Source: Streptomyces sp. NBC_01016 (lineage in GTDB: Bacteria > Actinomycetota > Actinomycetes > Streptomycetales > Streptomycetaceae). Taken from it: a stretch of 64,000 nucleotides of DNA. Numbering within the stretch: the first letter of the stretch is position 1; each line of letters starts with the position of its first letter. The stretch is from positions 3,472,001 to 3,536,000 of the forward strand of contig NZ_JAPEOQ010000001.1 in the NCBI RefSeq assembly GCF_026341035.1, read 5' to 3'. The notes beneath the pieces are model-generated. The model was given only the letters and a program-made list of their open reading frames with translations. It was not told the origin of the DNA and ran no database searches. Both the position numbers and the translations under genes were made by a program. Positions 36,645-45,355 of this stretch are shown here, piece by piece.

Positions 36645-37598
36645 TCAACCGCCGCACACGGACGCCGACTTGACGAATCCGCCCAGATTCTCGTCGTCCG
36701 TACCGAGCAGGGCCCGGCCGTCCGCGCCCGGCAGGCACTCCACCGCCTCGATCTTGCGGCCGTCGAACCTGTCCGGCGCGCTCCGCGGCGCGCCGATCCG
36801 CAGCGTCGCCGCGCTGCCCGAGGCGTTCAGCGACACCCGTCCCGCCTCGCTCACCGCCGAGGCGAACGGTCCGTCGTCCCCGGCGTCCGAGGCCGAACTC
36901 GCCATGATCCGGCCGGACTTGGCGATGGATATGTCGGAGACGTGCCGCACATCCCCCTTCGGGTAGGCCGCGCGGAACTCCGCCTTGCGTACGCTCCCGA
37001 ACTCCGCCTCCCCGTACTCGTTGAGGGAGAACGGCGCCGCGAACACCGTCGCCGGGCGGTCCGCGCCCGCGCCCCGGTCCGCCCACACGGCGACCGTCTT
37101 CCCGTGCGCCGTGCCGAGCGCGAAGCCTTCGAAGTCCGCGCCCTCGGGGATCGCGGGCAGCGGCGTCAGGTCGAGCACCCGCGCGGTGTTCCCGTCGACG
37201 TGCAGCCGGTACACGAGGCCCCTGCTGGCCAGCGCCATGAACTCGCCGTCCGTGCCCGGCACCGCCTCGATCGCCTCCAGGTCCTTGGGCTCCATGCCGT
37301 CCCACGCGACCGGGGCGACCGTCGTGTCCTTCGGCGCCGACGGGTGGAAGGTGACGCGGCTGATCCGCGACTGTCCGGGCTTCTTGTTGTCGTGGACGAC
37401 GAGGGCGTCCACGGCGCCGTCCGCCGCGGCCCTGCCGGAGAGCGCGAGCCCGCTGACCCCGGAGGTGGCGTCGTCGCCGACCTGCTGCCAACCGCCGGTC
37501 CGCGGCGCGGTGTCCGCCGGGGCGTCCGCGCGGGCCGGCGCGGCGAGGGCCAGGGTCACCAAGGCGGCGCAGAGCAGGGACTTGTGGCGCAACTGCAT
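36645..37598 (-). CDS. secreted protein, beta-propeller/esterase-like-phytase type
   Basis: A 317-residue exported protein. Signal peptide at 1-24 (QLRHKSLLCAALVTLALAAPARA). The mature part has blades with repeating strand motifs: SGVSGLALSG, MEPKDLEAIEAVPGTDGEF, ADFEGFALGTAHG, HVSDISIAKSGRI and RKIEAVECLPGADGR. The DLEAI and FEGFALG motifs are seen in SdiA-regulated and esterase-like-phytase beta-propellers. Two Cys near the C-terminus (VECLPG, SVCGG) may form a disulfide. It stands alone; function unknown. Confidence 0.72.
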   Translation of the reverse strand: MQLRHKSLLCAALVTLALAAPARADAPADTAPRTGGWQQVGDDATSGVSGLALSGRAAADGAVDALVVHDNKKPGQSRISRVTFHPSAPKDTTVAPVAWDGMEPKDLEAIEAVPGTDGEFMALASRGLVYRLHVDGNTARVLDLTPLPAIPEGADFEGFALGTAHGKTVAVWADRGAGADRPATVFAAPFSLNEYGEAEFGSVRKAEFRAAYPKGDVRHVSDISIAKSGRIMASSASDAGDDGPFASAVSEAGRVSLNASGSAATLRIGAPRSAPDRFDGRKIEAVECLPGADGRALLGTDDENLGGFVKSASVCGG

Positions 37599-37745
37599 GG
37601 GCGGGGGCCTCTCGCGTAGGGGACGTTCGGCCGGTGCTGAGCACGAGGTTGACGCGCGTAGAAAACCGGGTCGACGGGGACCGTAGCGATCTTCGGGATA
37701 CGGGGCAAGGGGGTGACGCCGCCCCCACTGCCGGGGCAGGCCGTC

Positions 37746-38231
37746 TCAACGTCCGGGCAGCGCGAGCGACTTGGCGTAGAAGCGGCTGTCGCCGTAGGCG
37801 CGGAACGGGCCGAACGGCGGTGTCGGGCGGTAGCCGTCGGCCTCGTACAGGCCGATCGCCTCCGGCAGGTGCACGCCCGTCTCCAGGACCATCCGCGTAC
37901 GGCCCGCGTCCCGTGCGCTCCCCTCGAGCGCGGCCAGGATCCGGCGCGCGAGGCCCCGGCCGCGCGCCCGCTCCACGACGAACATCCGCTTCAACTCGGC
38001 GTCACCGTCCGCATAGCCCTCGCCGTCGCGGTCCTGCGCGCGCCAGCCTCCGCAGGCGACCGGGTCCCCGGCGTCGTACGCGACGAGGAACAGGCCCTGC
38101 GGCGGGTCGAAGTGCGCGGGGTGCAGATCGGTGAAGTCGTCGTAGCCGAAGCGCTTTCGGTACTCGGCCTGCACCTGGTTGCTGAGCGAGGCCGCGTCGG
38201 AGTGTCCGTAGGAACGGCTGCGGATGTTCAT
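37746..38231 (-). CDS. GNAT-family N-acetyltransferase
   Basis: A 161-residue acetyltransferase: AELKRMFVVERARGRGLARRILAALE is motif A with the R-G-x-G-x-A pyrophosphate loop; MVLETGVHLPEAIGLYEADGYRPT is motif B with the Tyr. VACGGWRAQD is the preceding beta strand. Start FGYDDFTDLHPAHFDPP follows the usual N-terminal helix. 23 bp downstream of the thioesterase on the same strand. Substrate unknown. Confidence 0.88.
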   Translation of the reverse strand: MNIRSRSYGHSDAASLSNQVQAEYRKRFGYDDFTDLHPAHFDPPQGLFLVAYDAGDPVACGGWRAQDRDGEGYADGDAELKRMFVVERARGRGLARRILAALEGSARDAGRTRMVLETGVHLPEAIGLYEADGYRPTPPFGPFRAYGDSRFYAKSLALPGR

Positions 38232-38254
38232 GGGCGGGGCAGGGGCGGCGCCGG

Positions 38255-38677
38255 TCAGAGGCCGAGGACGGCCGGGGCGGAGGCCAGCTCCTTGAAGATC
38301 TCCCCCGGGTTCTTCACCAGCTTGCGTTCGGTGAGGTCCATGACGCCGCTCACCGCGGACACCTCGGCCGCCACCGTGCCGTCCGCCTTGCGGATCTTCT
38401 GGTGGACGCGGAACACCTTGCCGTCGCCGAACTCGAAGGCGCAGCTCACGTCGACGACCTCGCCCGCGCGCAGCTCCCGCAGATAGCGGATGTTCGTCTC
38501 CAGGACGACCGGACCGACGCCGCGGCCGAGCAGCGCCTTGTCGTCGAGTCCTGCGTGCTGCAGGAACGACCAGCGCGCGTGCTCCGCGTACTGCAGATAG
38601 ACGGCCTGGTTGAGGTGTCCGTTGACGTCGATCTCGTACCCGCGCACCTCGACCGGCACGGAAAACTGCTCTGCCAC
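38255..38677 (-). CDS. hotdog-fold acyl-CoA thioesterase (4HBT/YbgC type)
   Basis: A 140-residue single hotdog domain. EVRGYEIDVNGHLNQAVYLQYAEHARWSFLQ carries the 4HBT signature: Asp (here DVNGHLN), His and Asn. Hydrolyses acyl-CoA thioesters. GTG at 38677 is chosen because AGAGGA lies 6 bases upstream; the frame continues to 38767 without similarity. Co-directional with the GNAT gene, 23 bp apart, so probably one transcript. Confidence 0.88.
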   Translation of the reverse strand: MAEQFSVPVEVRGYEIDVNGHLNQAVYLQYAEHARWSFLQHAGLDDKALLGRGVGPVVLETNIRYLRELRAGEVVDVSCAFEFGDGKVFRVHQKIRKADGTVAAEVSAVSGVMDLTERKLVKNPGEIFKELASAPAVLGL

Positions 38678-38759
38678 GACGTTCCTCTCGATGGGGGGCG
38701 TTGCGCCGATCATGCCAACAGTCGGGCGGGGGAGGGGATTCCGGCCGCCGTGAGGTGCG

Positions 38760-39392
38760 TTACGCACGTCTGGGCGACGCCAGGAGGTAGCGGGCCCCGC
38801 CGCGCGGCTGCGCGTGCTCGCTCACCTGCCAGCCCGCTTCCCGCAGCGCCTCCGCGCACGCCGCAAGCCCGTCCGGCTCCGGATCCTGTACGGCGACGGC
38901 CTCCGGCTGCGGGGTGTCGCGCACGCGGTAACCGGGCGAGGTCCCGCCGGCCGGAGCGCAGCCCGCCGCTTCCAGGGCGAGCGCTGCGGAGGATGCGAGG
39001 CGGCCCCGCTCCCAGGCGCACGGCCGGTCCGTCGCGCCGTCCGGGTTGGTCATCCGGCGTATCTCCAACAGGCCCTGCCACGCCGTCCGTACTTCGCGCG
39101 CCCGCGCGGGGCCCGTGTCGGCCTCCTGCTCGCCGCCGAGCCGAGCGGCGAACGGGCCACCTGGCGCGGCCGGTTCACCGGGTGGCTCGGCGGCCGGTGG
39201 CTCGTCCCCGGCCTCGCGCACCCGGTGCCCCGCGGGTGTCAGGAAGTGGTCGTGCGGGGGACGCGGGTGCCGGAACGCCAGCTTCAGCACGACGAGCCGG
39301 GCCAGCTGTGCGGGGCTGCCGGATACCCGGCCGGTCTCCGGATCGGCGGCCTCGATGATGCGGCGCTGCGCGGCAGTCGGCGGTCTGGTCAC
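38760..39392 (-). CDS. hypothetical protein with winged-helix-like N-terminus
   Basis: A 210-residue protein of a kind I know only from streptomycetes. Residues 1-60 (RPPTAAQRRIIEAADPETGRVSGSPAQLARLVVLKL, then HFLTPAGHRVREA) have a helix-turn-helix-like layout ending in the LTPAGxR wing found in MarR-type domains. A Pro/Ala-rich linker follows, then a repeat-like C-terminal part (REVRTAWQGLLEIRRM...ALREAGWQVSEHAQPRGGARYL). GTG at 39392 has GGGAGG 6 bases upstream. Function unknown. Confidence 0.65.
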   Translation of the reverse strand: MTRPPTAAQRRIIEAADPETGRVSGSPAQLARLVVLKLAFRHPRPPHDHFLTPAGHRVREAGDEPPAAEPPGEPAAPGGPFAARLGGEQEADTGPARAREVRTAWQGLLEIRRMTNPDGATDRPCAWERGRLASSAALALEAAGCAPAGGTSPGYRVRDTPQPEAVAVQDPEPDGLAACAEALREAGWQVSEHAQPRGGARYLLASPRRA

Positions 39393-39528
39393 GGCGTGCC
39401 TCCCGTCCGGTGCTCCCTGGATCCCTTCGTCGGCCGGGCTCCCCGGCCGGTGGTTCTCCAGTCGATGGTGCACGACGGGTCTGACAACGGGCCGGGGCGA
39501 GCGGGGCGGGGCGAGCGCGCGGCTGGGC

Positions 39529-40122
39529 TCAGGGCCGCAGGTTCCAGCCGGAGATCACCGGTCTGCCGTGCTCGAAGGTGAGGCGGCTGACCGTGCCCGT
39601 CGACAGCAGGAAGTGCGAGCCGCCCGACGGCGGCAGGCCGAGGCGCCGCGCGGTCAGGACGCGCAGGAAGTGGCTGTGCGACACGAGGACGACGCTGCCT
39701 TCGTAGTTGGAGAGCGCCGCGTCGACCTTGGAGAGCATCCGGTCGGCCCGCTCGCCCACCTCCTCCGGCGTCTCACCGGGATGCTCGGGCGGCCCCGGCG
39801 GCACCCCGTCGTCGAAGAGGTACCAGTCGGGCCGGGTGCGCTGGATCTCCCGGGTGGTGACGCCCTCGTACGCGCCGTAGTCCCACTCGTGCAGGTCCGA
39901 ATCGACGGTGTAGCGCGTGAGGCCGGCGAGCTCGGCGGTCTCGCGGGTGCGCTGGAGGGGGCTCACGAAGACCGCCCCCACGTGGTAACTGCCGACGAGG
40001 GGCGCGACGCGGCGCGCCTCCTCCCGGCCGTTGTCGGTCAGCGGGATGTCCGTGAGGCCGGTGTGCTGCCCGGTCAGGGCCCATTCGGTCTCGCCGTGCC
40101 GGACGAGAAGCAGATCACCCAA
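39529..40122 (-). CDS. histidine phosphatase family protein
   Basis: A 197-residue phosphoglycerate-mutase-like phosphatase. LLLVRHGETEWALTGQHTG contains the RHG motif with the phosphorylated His. SPLQRTRETAEL supplies the second Arg, WDYGAYEG the Glu, and VVLVSHSHFLRVLTAR the second His. Substrate unresolved. TTG at 40122 is the probable start, being directly before the RHG strand; its ribosome site is weak. Divergent from the SNF2 helicase. Confidence 0.88.
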   Translation of the reverse strand: MGDLLLVRHGETEWALTGQHTGLTDIPLTDNGREEARRVAPLVGSYHVGAVFVSPLQRTRETAELAGLTRYTVDSDLHEWDYGAYEGVTTREIQRTRPDWYLFDDGVPPGPPEHPGETPEEVGERADRMLSKVDAALSNYEGSVVLVSHSHFLRVLTARRLGLPPSGGSHFLLSTGTVSRLTFEHGRPVISGWNLRP

Positions 40123-40368
40123 GGTTCGCGCCTGTTCGCTTGGAGGTGGGCAGAGGCATGTCCATTGTCTCCGGGCGGGGGCGTACGGGCCCGGCGGGAG
40201 GGTCGGACCGGGCCGGTCCGGGCAGTCCGCATGGGCCGCCGGGCACCGGGGAGCGGGCAACAGGGACCGGACGCTGCGCACTGGGCATGGGATCAAGGAT
40301 TGTCAGACCCGCCCCGTAAGGTCTTAGGGGTCATCGAGGCCTGAGCGGAGAGATGGAAGGGAGGTGGC

Positions 40369-43299
40369 GTGAGCGTGCCGGAGCTGTCGGGTGTCCCGCT
40401 GAGCGCCGCCGCCGTCTTCCTGCCCGATCCGCTGCCCCGCGCGGGGCGGATCGCCTTCTGGTCCCCGGACGCGCCGGACACTCCGAACGGGCAGGGCGGG
40501 TCGGACTGGGCGGGCTGGTCGGGCCTTGCGGGCGCCGACGGCGAGCTGACCCTCGTGCGGTCGCACGGCTCCACTGTGCGCAGCCACAAGGTTCCCGCCC
40601 TCGTGCTGCCGGTCCTCGACGCGCTGCCGCTGCTGCTGCGGGCCCGCCGCACCCGGGGCGCCCACCCGGCGGCGGCCGCCTGGGGTGCGGCCGCGGCGCA
40701 CGCCCTGCACCTGGTGGCGCGGGGCCGCCTGCTGCCGGGCCTCACCGCCTCCGACCACGACGCGTGGCGCGCGGGCCCGCTCGACGAGGACGACGTGGCG
40801 CAGGTGCGGGGCATCGCCGCCGCCCTGCCGCCCGAGGGGTACGCGACGCCGGTGCCGGGGAGCAAACCGCTGCGGGTCCCGCAGCCTGAGGCACTGGTGC
40901 GGGCGCTGCTCGACGCGGTGGCGGACGCGCTGCCGCGCACCCCGGCCGCGGCGCACGCGGCGGGCGCGCCGTTCGCGGCCGCGGCCGCCCAGCACATTCC
41001 GCGGGCCCGTCCCTGGGCGGTCGAGGCGGCGGCCGGTCTCGACGCGGGCGTGAAGGTGTCGCTGCGGCTCGACCTGTCGCAGGCCGCATTGTTCGACGGG
41101 GACGAATTCGACGGGGAGGAAGAGCCGGAGTCGGGGTCCGAGGAAGGCGTGGGCGCACGCCGCGCGGGTGCCGCCATCGTCCAGGTGCACAGCCTCGCCG
41201 ACCCCACGCGCGTGGTCGACGCCGCCGGACTGTGGGCCGGGGAGGCCGGTGAGCACTTCGGGCCGCGCGCCCGGATCGACGCGGTCCTCGCGGTGCGCCG
41301 GGCCGCGCTCGCCTGGCCGCCGCTCGGCCGCCTCCTGGAGCAGGACGTGCCGGACGTGCTCGCCCTGTCCGACGGTGAGCTGACGGATCTGCTCGGGCCC
41401 GGCGCGGCGCGCCTCGCCAAGGCCGGCGTCACCCTGCACTGGCCGCGCGACATCGCCCGCTCCCTCACCGCGACCGCCGTGGTCCGGGCGCAGGCCGCGC
41501 CCGGCTCGGCGACCGACGGGACGCCGTTCTTCGACAGCGACGAACTGCTGAAGTTCAACTGGCAGGTGGCGCTCGACGGGGACCCGCTGACCGAGCGCGA
41601 GATGGACCTGCTCGCCGAGTCGCACCGCGCGGTGGTGCGGCTGCGCGACCAGTGGGTGGTCGTCGACCCCGATCTCGTACGCAAGGCCCGAAAGCGGGAG
41701 TTGGGCCTGCTGGAGCCCGTCGACGCGCTGGCGGTCGCGCTGACCGGCGAGGCCGAGATCGACGGGGAGCGGGTCGCGGCCGTGCCCGCGGGCCGCCTCG
41801 CCGAGCTGCGCGACCGGCTCACCCGGGGCATCGACACGGTCGAGCCGCCCGAGGGCCTGCACGCGACGCTGCGCGACTACCAACTGCGCGGCCTGGCCTG
41901 GCTCGACCTCATGACCTCGCTCGGCCTCGGCGGCTGCCTCGCCGACGACATGGGCCTCGGCAAGACCGTCACGCTCATCGCGCTGCACCTGCGCCGCGCC
42001 CGGCCCTCGCCCACGCTCGTCGTCTGCCCGGCGTCGCTGCTCGGCAACTGGCAGCGGGAGATCGAGCGGTTCGCCCCCGGCGTCCCGGTGCGCCGCTTCC
42101 ACGGCGTGGACCGCACCCTGACCGGCGTCGAGGGCGGCTTCGTCCTCACCACGTACGGCACCCTGCGCACCCGCGCCGGCGAACTCGCGGGACACACCTG
42201 GGGCATGGTCGTGGCCGACGAGGCGCAGCACGTGAAGAACCCCAACTCGGCGACGGCGAAGGCGTTGCGCACGATCGGGACGCCCGCGCGCGTGGCGCTC
42301 ACCGGCACTCCGGTGGAGAACGACCTGTCCGAGCTGTGGGCCCTGCTCGACTGGACGACACCCGGGCTGCTCGGTCCGCTCAAGGCGTTCCGCGCCCGGC
42401 ACGCGCGCGTGGTCGAGGGCGAGGTCCCGCTGCAGGGCCAGGGCGGGACGAACCCGGAGGCGATCGAGCGCCTCGCCCGGCTGGTGCGCCCGTTCATCCT
42501 GCGCCGCAGGAAGTCCGACCCCGGCATCGTCCCCGAACTGCCCCCGAAGACCGAGTCCGACCACCCCGCGCCGCTCACCCGCGAGCAGGTGTCGCTCTAC
42601 GAGGCCGTGGTGCGCGAGTCGATGGCGCAGATCGAGGAGGCCGAGGGCATCGGCCGGCGCGGCCTGATCATGAAGCTGCTGACGTCGCTGAAGCAGATCT
42701 GCAACCACCCGGCGCAGTACCTCAAGGAGGGCCAGGGCGACGGTTCCCGGCCGCGCCTGGCGGGCCGCTCCGGAAAACTCGCCCTCCTGGACGAGCTGTT
42801 GGACACGATCGTGGCCGAGGACCGCTCGGTGCTCGTCTTCACCCAGTACGTGGCCATGGCCAAGCTGCTCGCCACGCACCTGACCACCCGCGGCATTCCC
42901 AGCCAGCTTCTGCACGGCGGTAGCACGATCGTCGAGCGGGAGCGCATGGTCGACCGTTTCCAGTCCGGCGAGGTGCCCGTCTTCCTGCTCTCCCTGAAGG
43001 CGGCCGGTACCGGACTCAACCTCACGCGCGCGGGGCACGTGATCCACTTCGACCGCTGGTGGAACCCGGCCGTGGAGGAGCAGGCCACGGACCGTGCGTA
43101 CCGCATCGGGCAGACCCAGCCGGTGCAGGTCCACCGGCTCATCACCGAGGGCACGGTGGAGGACCGGATCGCCGAACTGCTCGCCACCAAGCGGGCGTTG
43201 GCGGACGCGGTGCTCGGCACCGGCGAGGCGGCGCTCACCGAGCTGACCGACCGGGAGCTCACGGACCTCGTGACGCTGCGCAGGGAGGCGACGCGATGA
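40369..43299 (+). CDS. SNF2/RapA-family DEAD/DEAH helicase
   Basis: A 976-residue superfamily-2 ATPase. An N-terminal helical extension (1-450) is followed by the helicase core. Motif I DDMGLGKT is near 525, DEAQ at about 617, LTGTPVENDLSELW (motif III) and a SNF2-type insertion. The C-terminal helicase domain (about 804-927) has VLVFTQYVAMAK, LLSLKAAGTGLNLT and HFDRWWNPAVEEQATDRAYRIGQ (motif VI). Such enzymes translocate on double-stranded DNA and remodel protein-DNA complexes. GTG at 40369 behind GGGAGG. Its stop overlaps the next ATG (ATGA). SNF2-SWIM pairs are a known bacterial arrangement. Confidence 0.93.
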   Translation: MSVPELSGVPLSAAAVFLPDPLPRAGRIAFWSPDAPDTPNGQGGSDWAGWSGLAGADGELTLVRSHGSTVRSHKVPALVLPVLDALPLLLRARRTRGAHPAAAAWGAAAAHALHLVARGRLLPGLTASDHDAWRAGPLDEDDVAQVRGIAAALPPEGYATPVPGSKPLRVPQPEALVRALLDAVADALPRTPAAAHAAGAPFAAAAAQHIPRARPWAVEAAAGLDAGVKVSLRLDLSQAALFDGDEFDGEEEPESGSEEGVGARRAGAAIVQVHSLADPTRVVDAAGLWAGEAGEHFGPRARIDAVLAVRRAALAWPPLGRLLEQDVPDVLALSDGELTDLLGPGAARLAKAGVTLHWPRDIARSLTATAVVRAQAAPGSATDGTPFFDSDELLKFNWQVALDGDPLTEREMDLLAESHRAVVRLRDQWVVVDPDLVRKARKRELGLLEPVDALAVALTGEAEIDGERVAAVPAGRLAELRDRLTRGIDTVEPPEGLHATLRDYQLRGLAWLDLMTSLGLGGCLADDMGLGKTVTLIALHLRRARPSPTLVVCPASLLGNWQREIERFAPGVPVRRFHGVDRTLTGVEGGFVLTTYGTLRTRAGELAGHTWGMVVADEAQHVKNPNSATAKALRTIGTPARVALTGTPVENDLSELWALLDWTTPGLLGPLKAFRARHARVVEGEVPLQGQGGTNPEAIERLARLVRPFILRRRKSDPGIVPELPPKTESDHPAPLTREQVSLYEAVVRESMAQIEEAEGIGRRGLIMKLLTSLKQICNHPAQYLKEGQGDGSRPRLAGRSGKLALLDELLDTIVAEDRSVLVFTQYVAMAKLLATHLTTRGIPSQLLHGGSTIVERERMVDRFQSGEVPVFLLSLKAAGTGLNLTRAGHVIHFDRWWNPAVEEQATDRAYRIGQTQPVQVHRLITEGTVEDRIAELLATKRALADAVLGTGEAALTELTDRELTDLVTLRREATR

Positions 43300-44618
43300 G
43301 CCCGACGCGCAGGCCCACCAGGACGCACCGGCCGCACGTGCCGGGGCGCGCGGGCGCCGACGAGCAGGCGCGGGCCCGGCACCTCGACGCGCGCCGCACG
43401 TTCCCGCCGCTGCCGCCGCGCGCAGAGCCGGGCGGCAGCTTCGCCCTGACGTGGTGGGGCAACGCCTGGGTGGACGCCCTGGAGGACTCGGCCCTCGACC
43501 AGGGCCGCCTCGCCCGCGGTCGCGCCTACGCGGACCGTGGGCACGTCGACGCGATCACGGTCACCCCGGGCCGCGTCGTCGCGTACGTGCACGGCTCGCG
43601 CCCCCGCCCCTACCGGGCCGAACTGCGCCTGCGCACCCTGCCGGAGGAGGCGTGGGACCGCTTCCTGGGCACGGCCGCGGCCCGCCCCGAGCACCTGGCG
43701 TCGCTCCTGGACAAGGACGTGCCGCACGCGCTGGCGGCGGCCGCCGATCTGCTGCCCACGGTCGACGACATCACCCCCGAGTGCACCTGCCCGGACCGCG
43801 GCCACCCCTGCAAGCACGCGGCGGCGCTCTGCTACCAGACGGCCCGGATCCTCGACGAGGACCCGTTCGTCTTGTTCCTGTTGCGCGGCCGCGGCGAGCA
43901 GGAGCTGCTGCGGGAGCTGACGCGGCGCAGCTCGGTGCACGAGGCGGAGGAGCGGTCCAAGGCGCGGGCCCCCGAGCTCGACTCGCTCCCGGCGAAGGAC
44001 GCGTACGCGGGCGCGCGGGGCGGTCAACTGCCGCCACTTCCACCGGAGTTCCCGGCCCCGCGGTATCCCGAGCGCCCGCCCTCCTACCCGCAGGCGCCGG
44101 ACGCCCCGGACCCGCTCGCGCTCGACCTCCTCGCCACGGAGGCGGGTGTCCGCGCCCACGCGCTGCTCACCACCGGTGCCGACCCGATCGCCCCGCTCTC
44201 CCCGTGGCAGGACGCGGTCCGGCTCGCCGCGGCCCACCCGGGTTCGGGCCTCACGGCGGCGACCCGCGCGCTGTACGCGTCGCTGTCCCGTGGCACCGGG
44301 CGTACGCCCACCGATCTGGCGCGTGCGGTCGCCGCCTGGCGTCAGGGCGGCCTTGAGGGCCTCTCGGTCCTGGAGGAGGAGTGGGACCCGCCGGCGGGCC
44401 CCTTCGACCGCGCCCGCCCCGCCCTCCTTGCCGTGGGGCACCCGGACTTCCGCCCCCACCGCAACCATCTGTCGACGGCGTCCGTCCAGCTCCGGCTGGG
44501 CCGCGACGGCTGGTGGTACGGGTACGAGTCCGAGCCGGACCGCGACGACTGGTGGCCCCGAGGCGAGCCGGGCCGCGACCCGGTGTCGGCGCTGGACTCC
44601 CTACTGGGCGCAGGCTGA
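43296..44618 (+). CDS. SWIM zinc-finger protein
   Basis: A 440-residue protein coupled to the helicase gene. FALTWWGNAWVDALEDSALDQGRLARGRAYADRG opens the conserved N-terminal domain. The SWIM finger CTCPDRGHPCKHAAALCY (CxCx6CxH) is near 163-174. The C-terminus is Pro/Ala-rich with a WYGYESEPDRDDWWP segment. SWIM domains mediate DNA or protein contacts, so this is probably the partner subunit of the SNF2 protein. Terminates just before a streptomycete repeat element. Confidence 0.88.
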   Translation: MSPTRRPTRTHRPHVPGRAGADEQARARHLDARRTFPPLPPRAEPGGSFALTWWGNAWVDALEDSALDQGRLARGRAYADRGHVDAITVTPGRVVAYVHGSRPRPYRAELRLRTLPEEAWDRFLGTAAARPEHLASLLDKDVPHALAAAADLLPTVDDITPECTCPDRGHPCKHAAALCYQTARILDEDPFVLFLLRGRGEQELLRELTRRSSVHEAEERSKARAPELDSLPAKDAYAGARGGQLPPLPPEFPAPRYPERPPSYPQAPDAPDPLALDLLATEAGVRAHALLTTGADPIAPLSPWQDAVRLAAAHPGSGLTAATRALYASLSRGTGRTPTDLARAVAAWRQGGLEGLSVLEEEWDPPAGPFDRARPALLAVGHPDFRPHRNHLSTASVQLRLGRDGWWYGYESEPDRDDWWPRGEPGRDPVSALDSLLGAG

Positions 44619-44635
44619 CCCGTTCCCCCGACCAC

Positions 44636-44731
44636 GGGGCTCCGCCCCGGACCCCGCGCCTCAAACGCCGGCGGGGCTGGAAAGATCGGGGGTCCGCCCC
44701 GGACCCCGCTGCTCAAACGCCGCAGGGGCTT
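44636..44731. repeat. two tandem copies of a streptomycete REP-like element
   Basis: Copy A 44636-44681 and copy B 44688-44731 share the core GGGGCTCCGCCCCGGACCCC (GGGGGTCC.. in copy B), then CTCAAACGCCG and GGGGCT. They form nested hairpins and probably also terminate both convergent genes. A third copy lies at 50483 inside cvnA. Copy B provides the stop codon of the C39-like gene. Confidence 0.8.
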
Positions 44732-45354
44732 GATCGGGCCAGCGACATGCCGCGCCCGGCGAAGAACTCCTCGAAGCGTTCCACCGGGAGGTCGGCCGTG
44801 CGCGTCGACGCGTCCGTGCCCGAGGGGTTGTGGAAGTGGTAGCCGGAGCCGTCCGGTGTGCGGGCCGTGACGAGGACCAGATGGCCGCCGCGGCCGGGAG
44901 CCGGCTCGTGCGGGCGGCGGATCGCGTAGTGCACGGAGGCGATGACCAGGCGTCCCGCGTCGAGCAGTTCGCCGATCTCGTCCGCGCGCAGGGTGCGGTG
45001 CACCGCCGCGTCGACGCCGTGCATCTCCCGTACGTACTCCACCGCGGGCGCGTAGATCATGCCGCGGATCTCGCCCTCGGCGTCCACCCGGTACGCACCG
45101 AACTTCAGCGCCCCGTCGCGCAGCTCGAAGAGCGAAGGGGCGCCGGGGCCGAGCGCCATGCGTAGACACGTCGCCCCGCACAGGTGCCCGCACCAGCGCG
45201 CGTAGTCCTCTACCGTCGCCGCGCCCGACTGGCGCCACGCGGGATCCCGCGCCCGGTCGAAGCGTCCGGACACGATGGGCCCGACCAGGTCGGGGGAGGC
45301 GAACTGGGTGTGGCTGGCGTGCCCACAGGTGCTGCACGAGGTCGTAGAGATCAC
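44713..45354 (-). CDS. papain-like C39-type cysteine peptidase homologue
   Basis: A 213-residue protein. Start has a CSTCGH knuckle. Active-site-like segment ARWCGHLCGATCLRMAL (Cys), HVHYAIRR-type strand, GGHLVLVTARTPDGSGY (His) and FHNPSGT (Asn/Asp), giving the Cys-His-Asn/Asp order of Peptidase_C39_2. No transporter or signal peptide adjoins, so an intracellular protease or hydrolase role is possible. The last residues (SSPCGV) are encoded by the flanking REP-like copy, suggesting that the natural C-terminus was changed. It abuts the aminotransferase gene (1-bp gap). Confidence 0.7.
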   Translation of the reverse strand: MISTTSCSTCGHASHTQFASPDLVGPIVSGRFDRARDPAWRQSGAATVEDYARWCGHLCGATCLRMALGPGAPSLFELRDGALKFGAYRVDAEGEIRGMIYAPAVEYVREMHGVDAAVHRTLRADEIGELLDAGRLVIASVHYAIRRPHEPAPGRGGHLVLVTARTPDGSGYHFHNPSGTDASTRTADLPVERFEEFFAGRGMSLARSSPCGV

Positions 45355-45355
45355 G

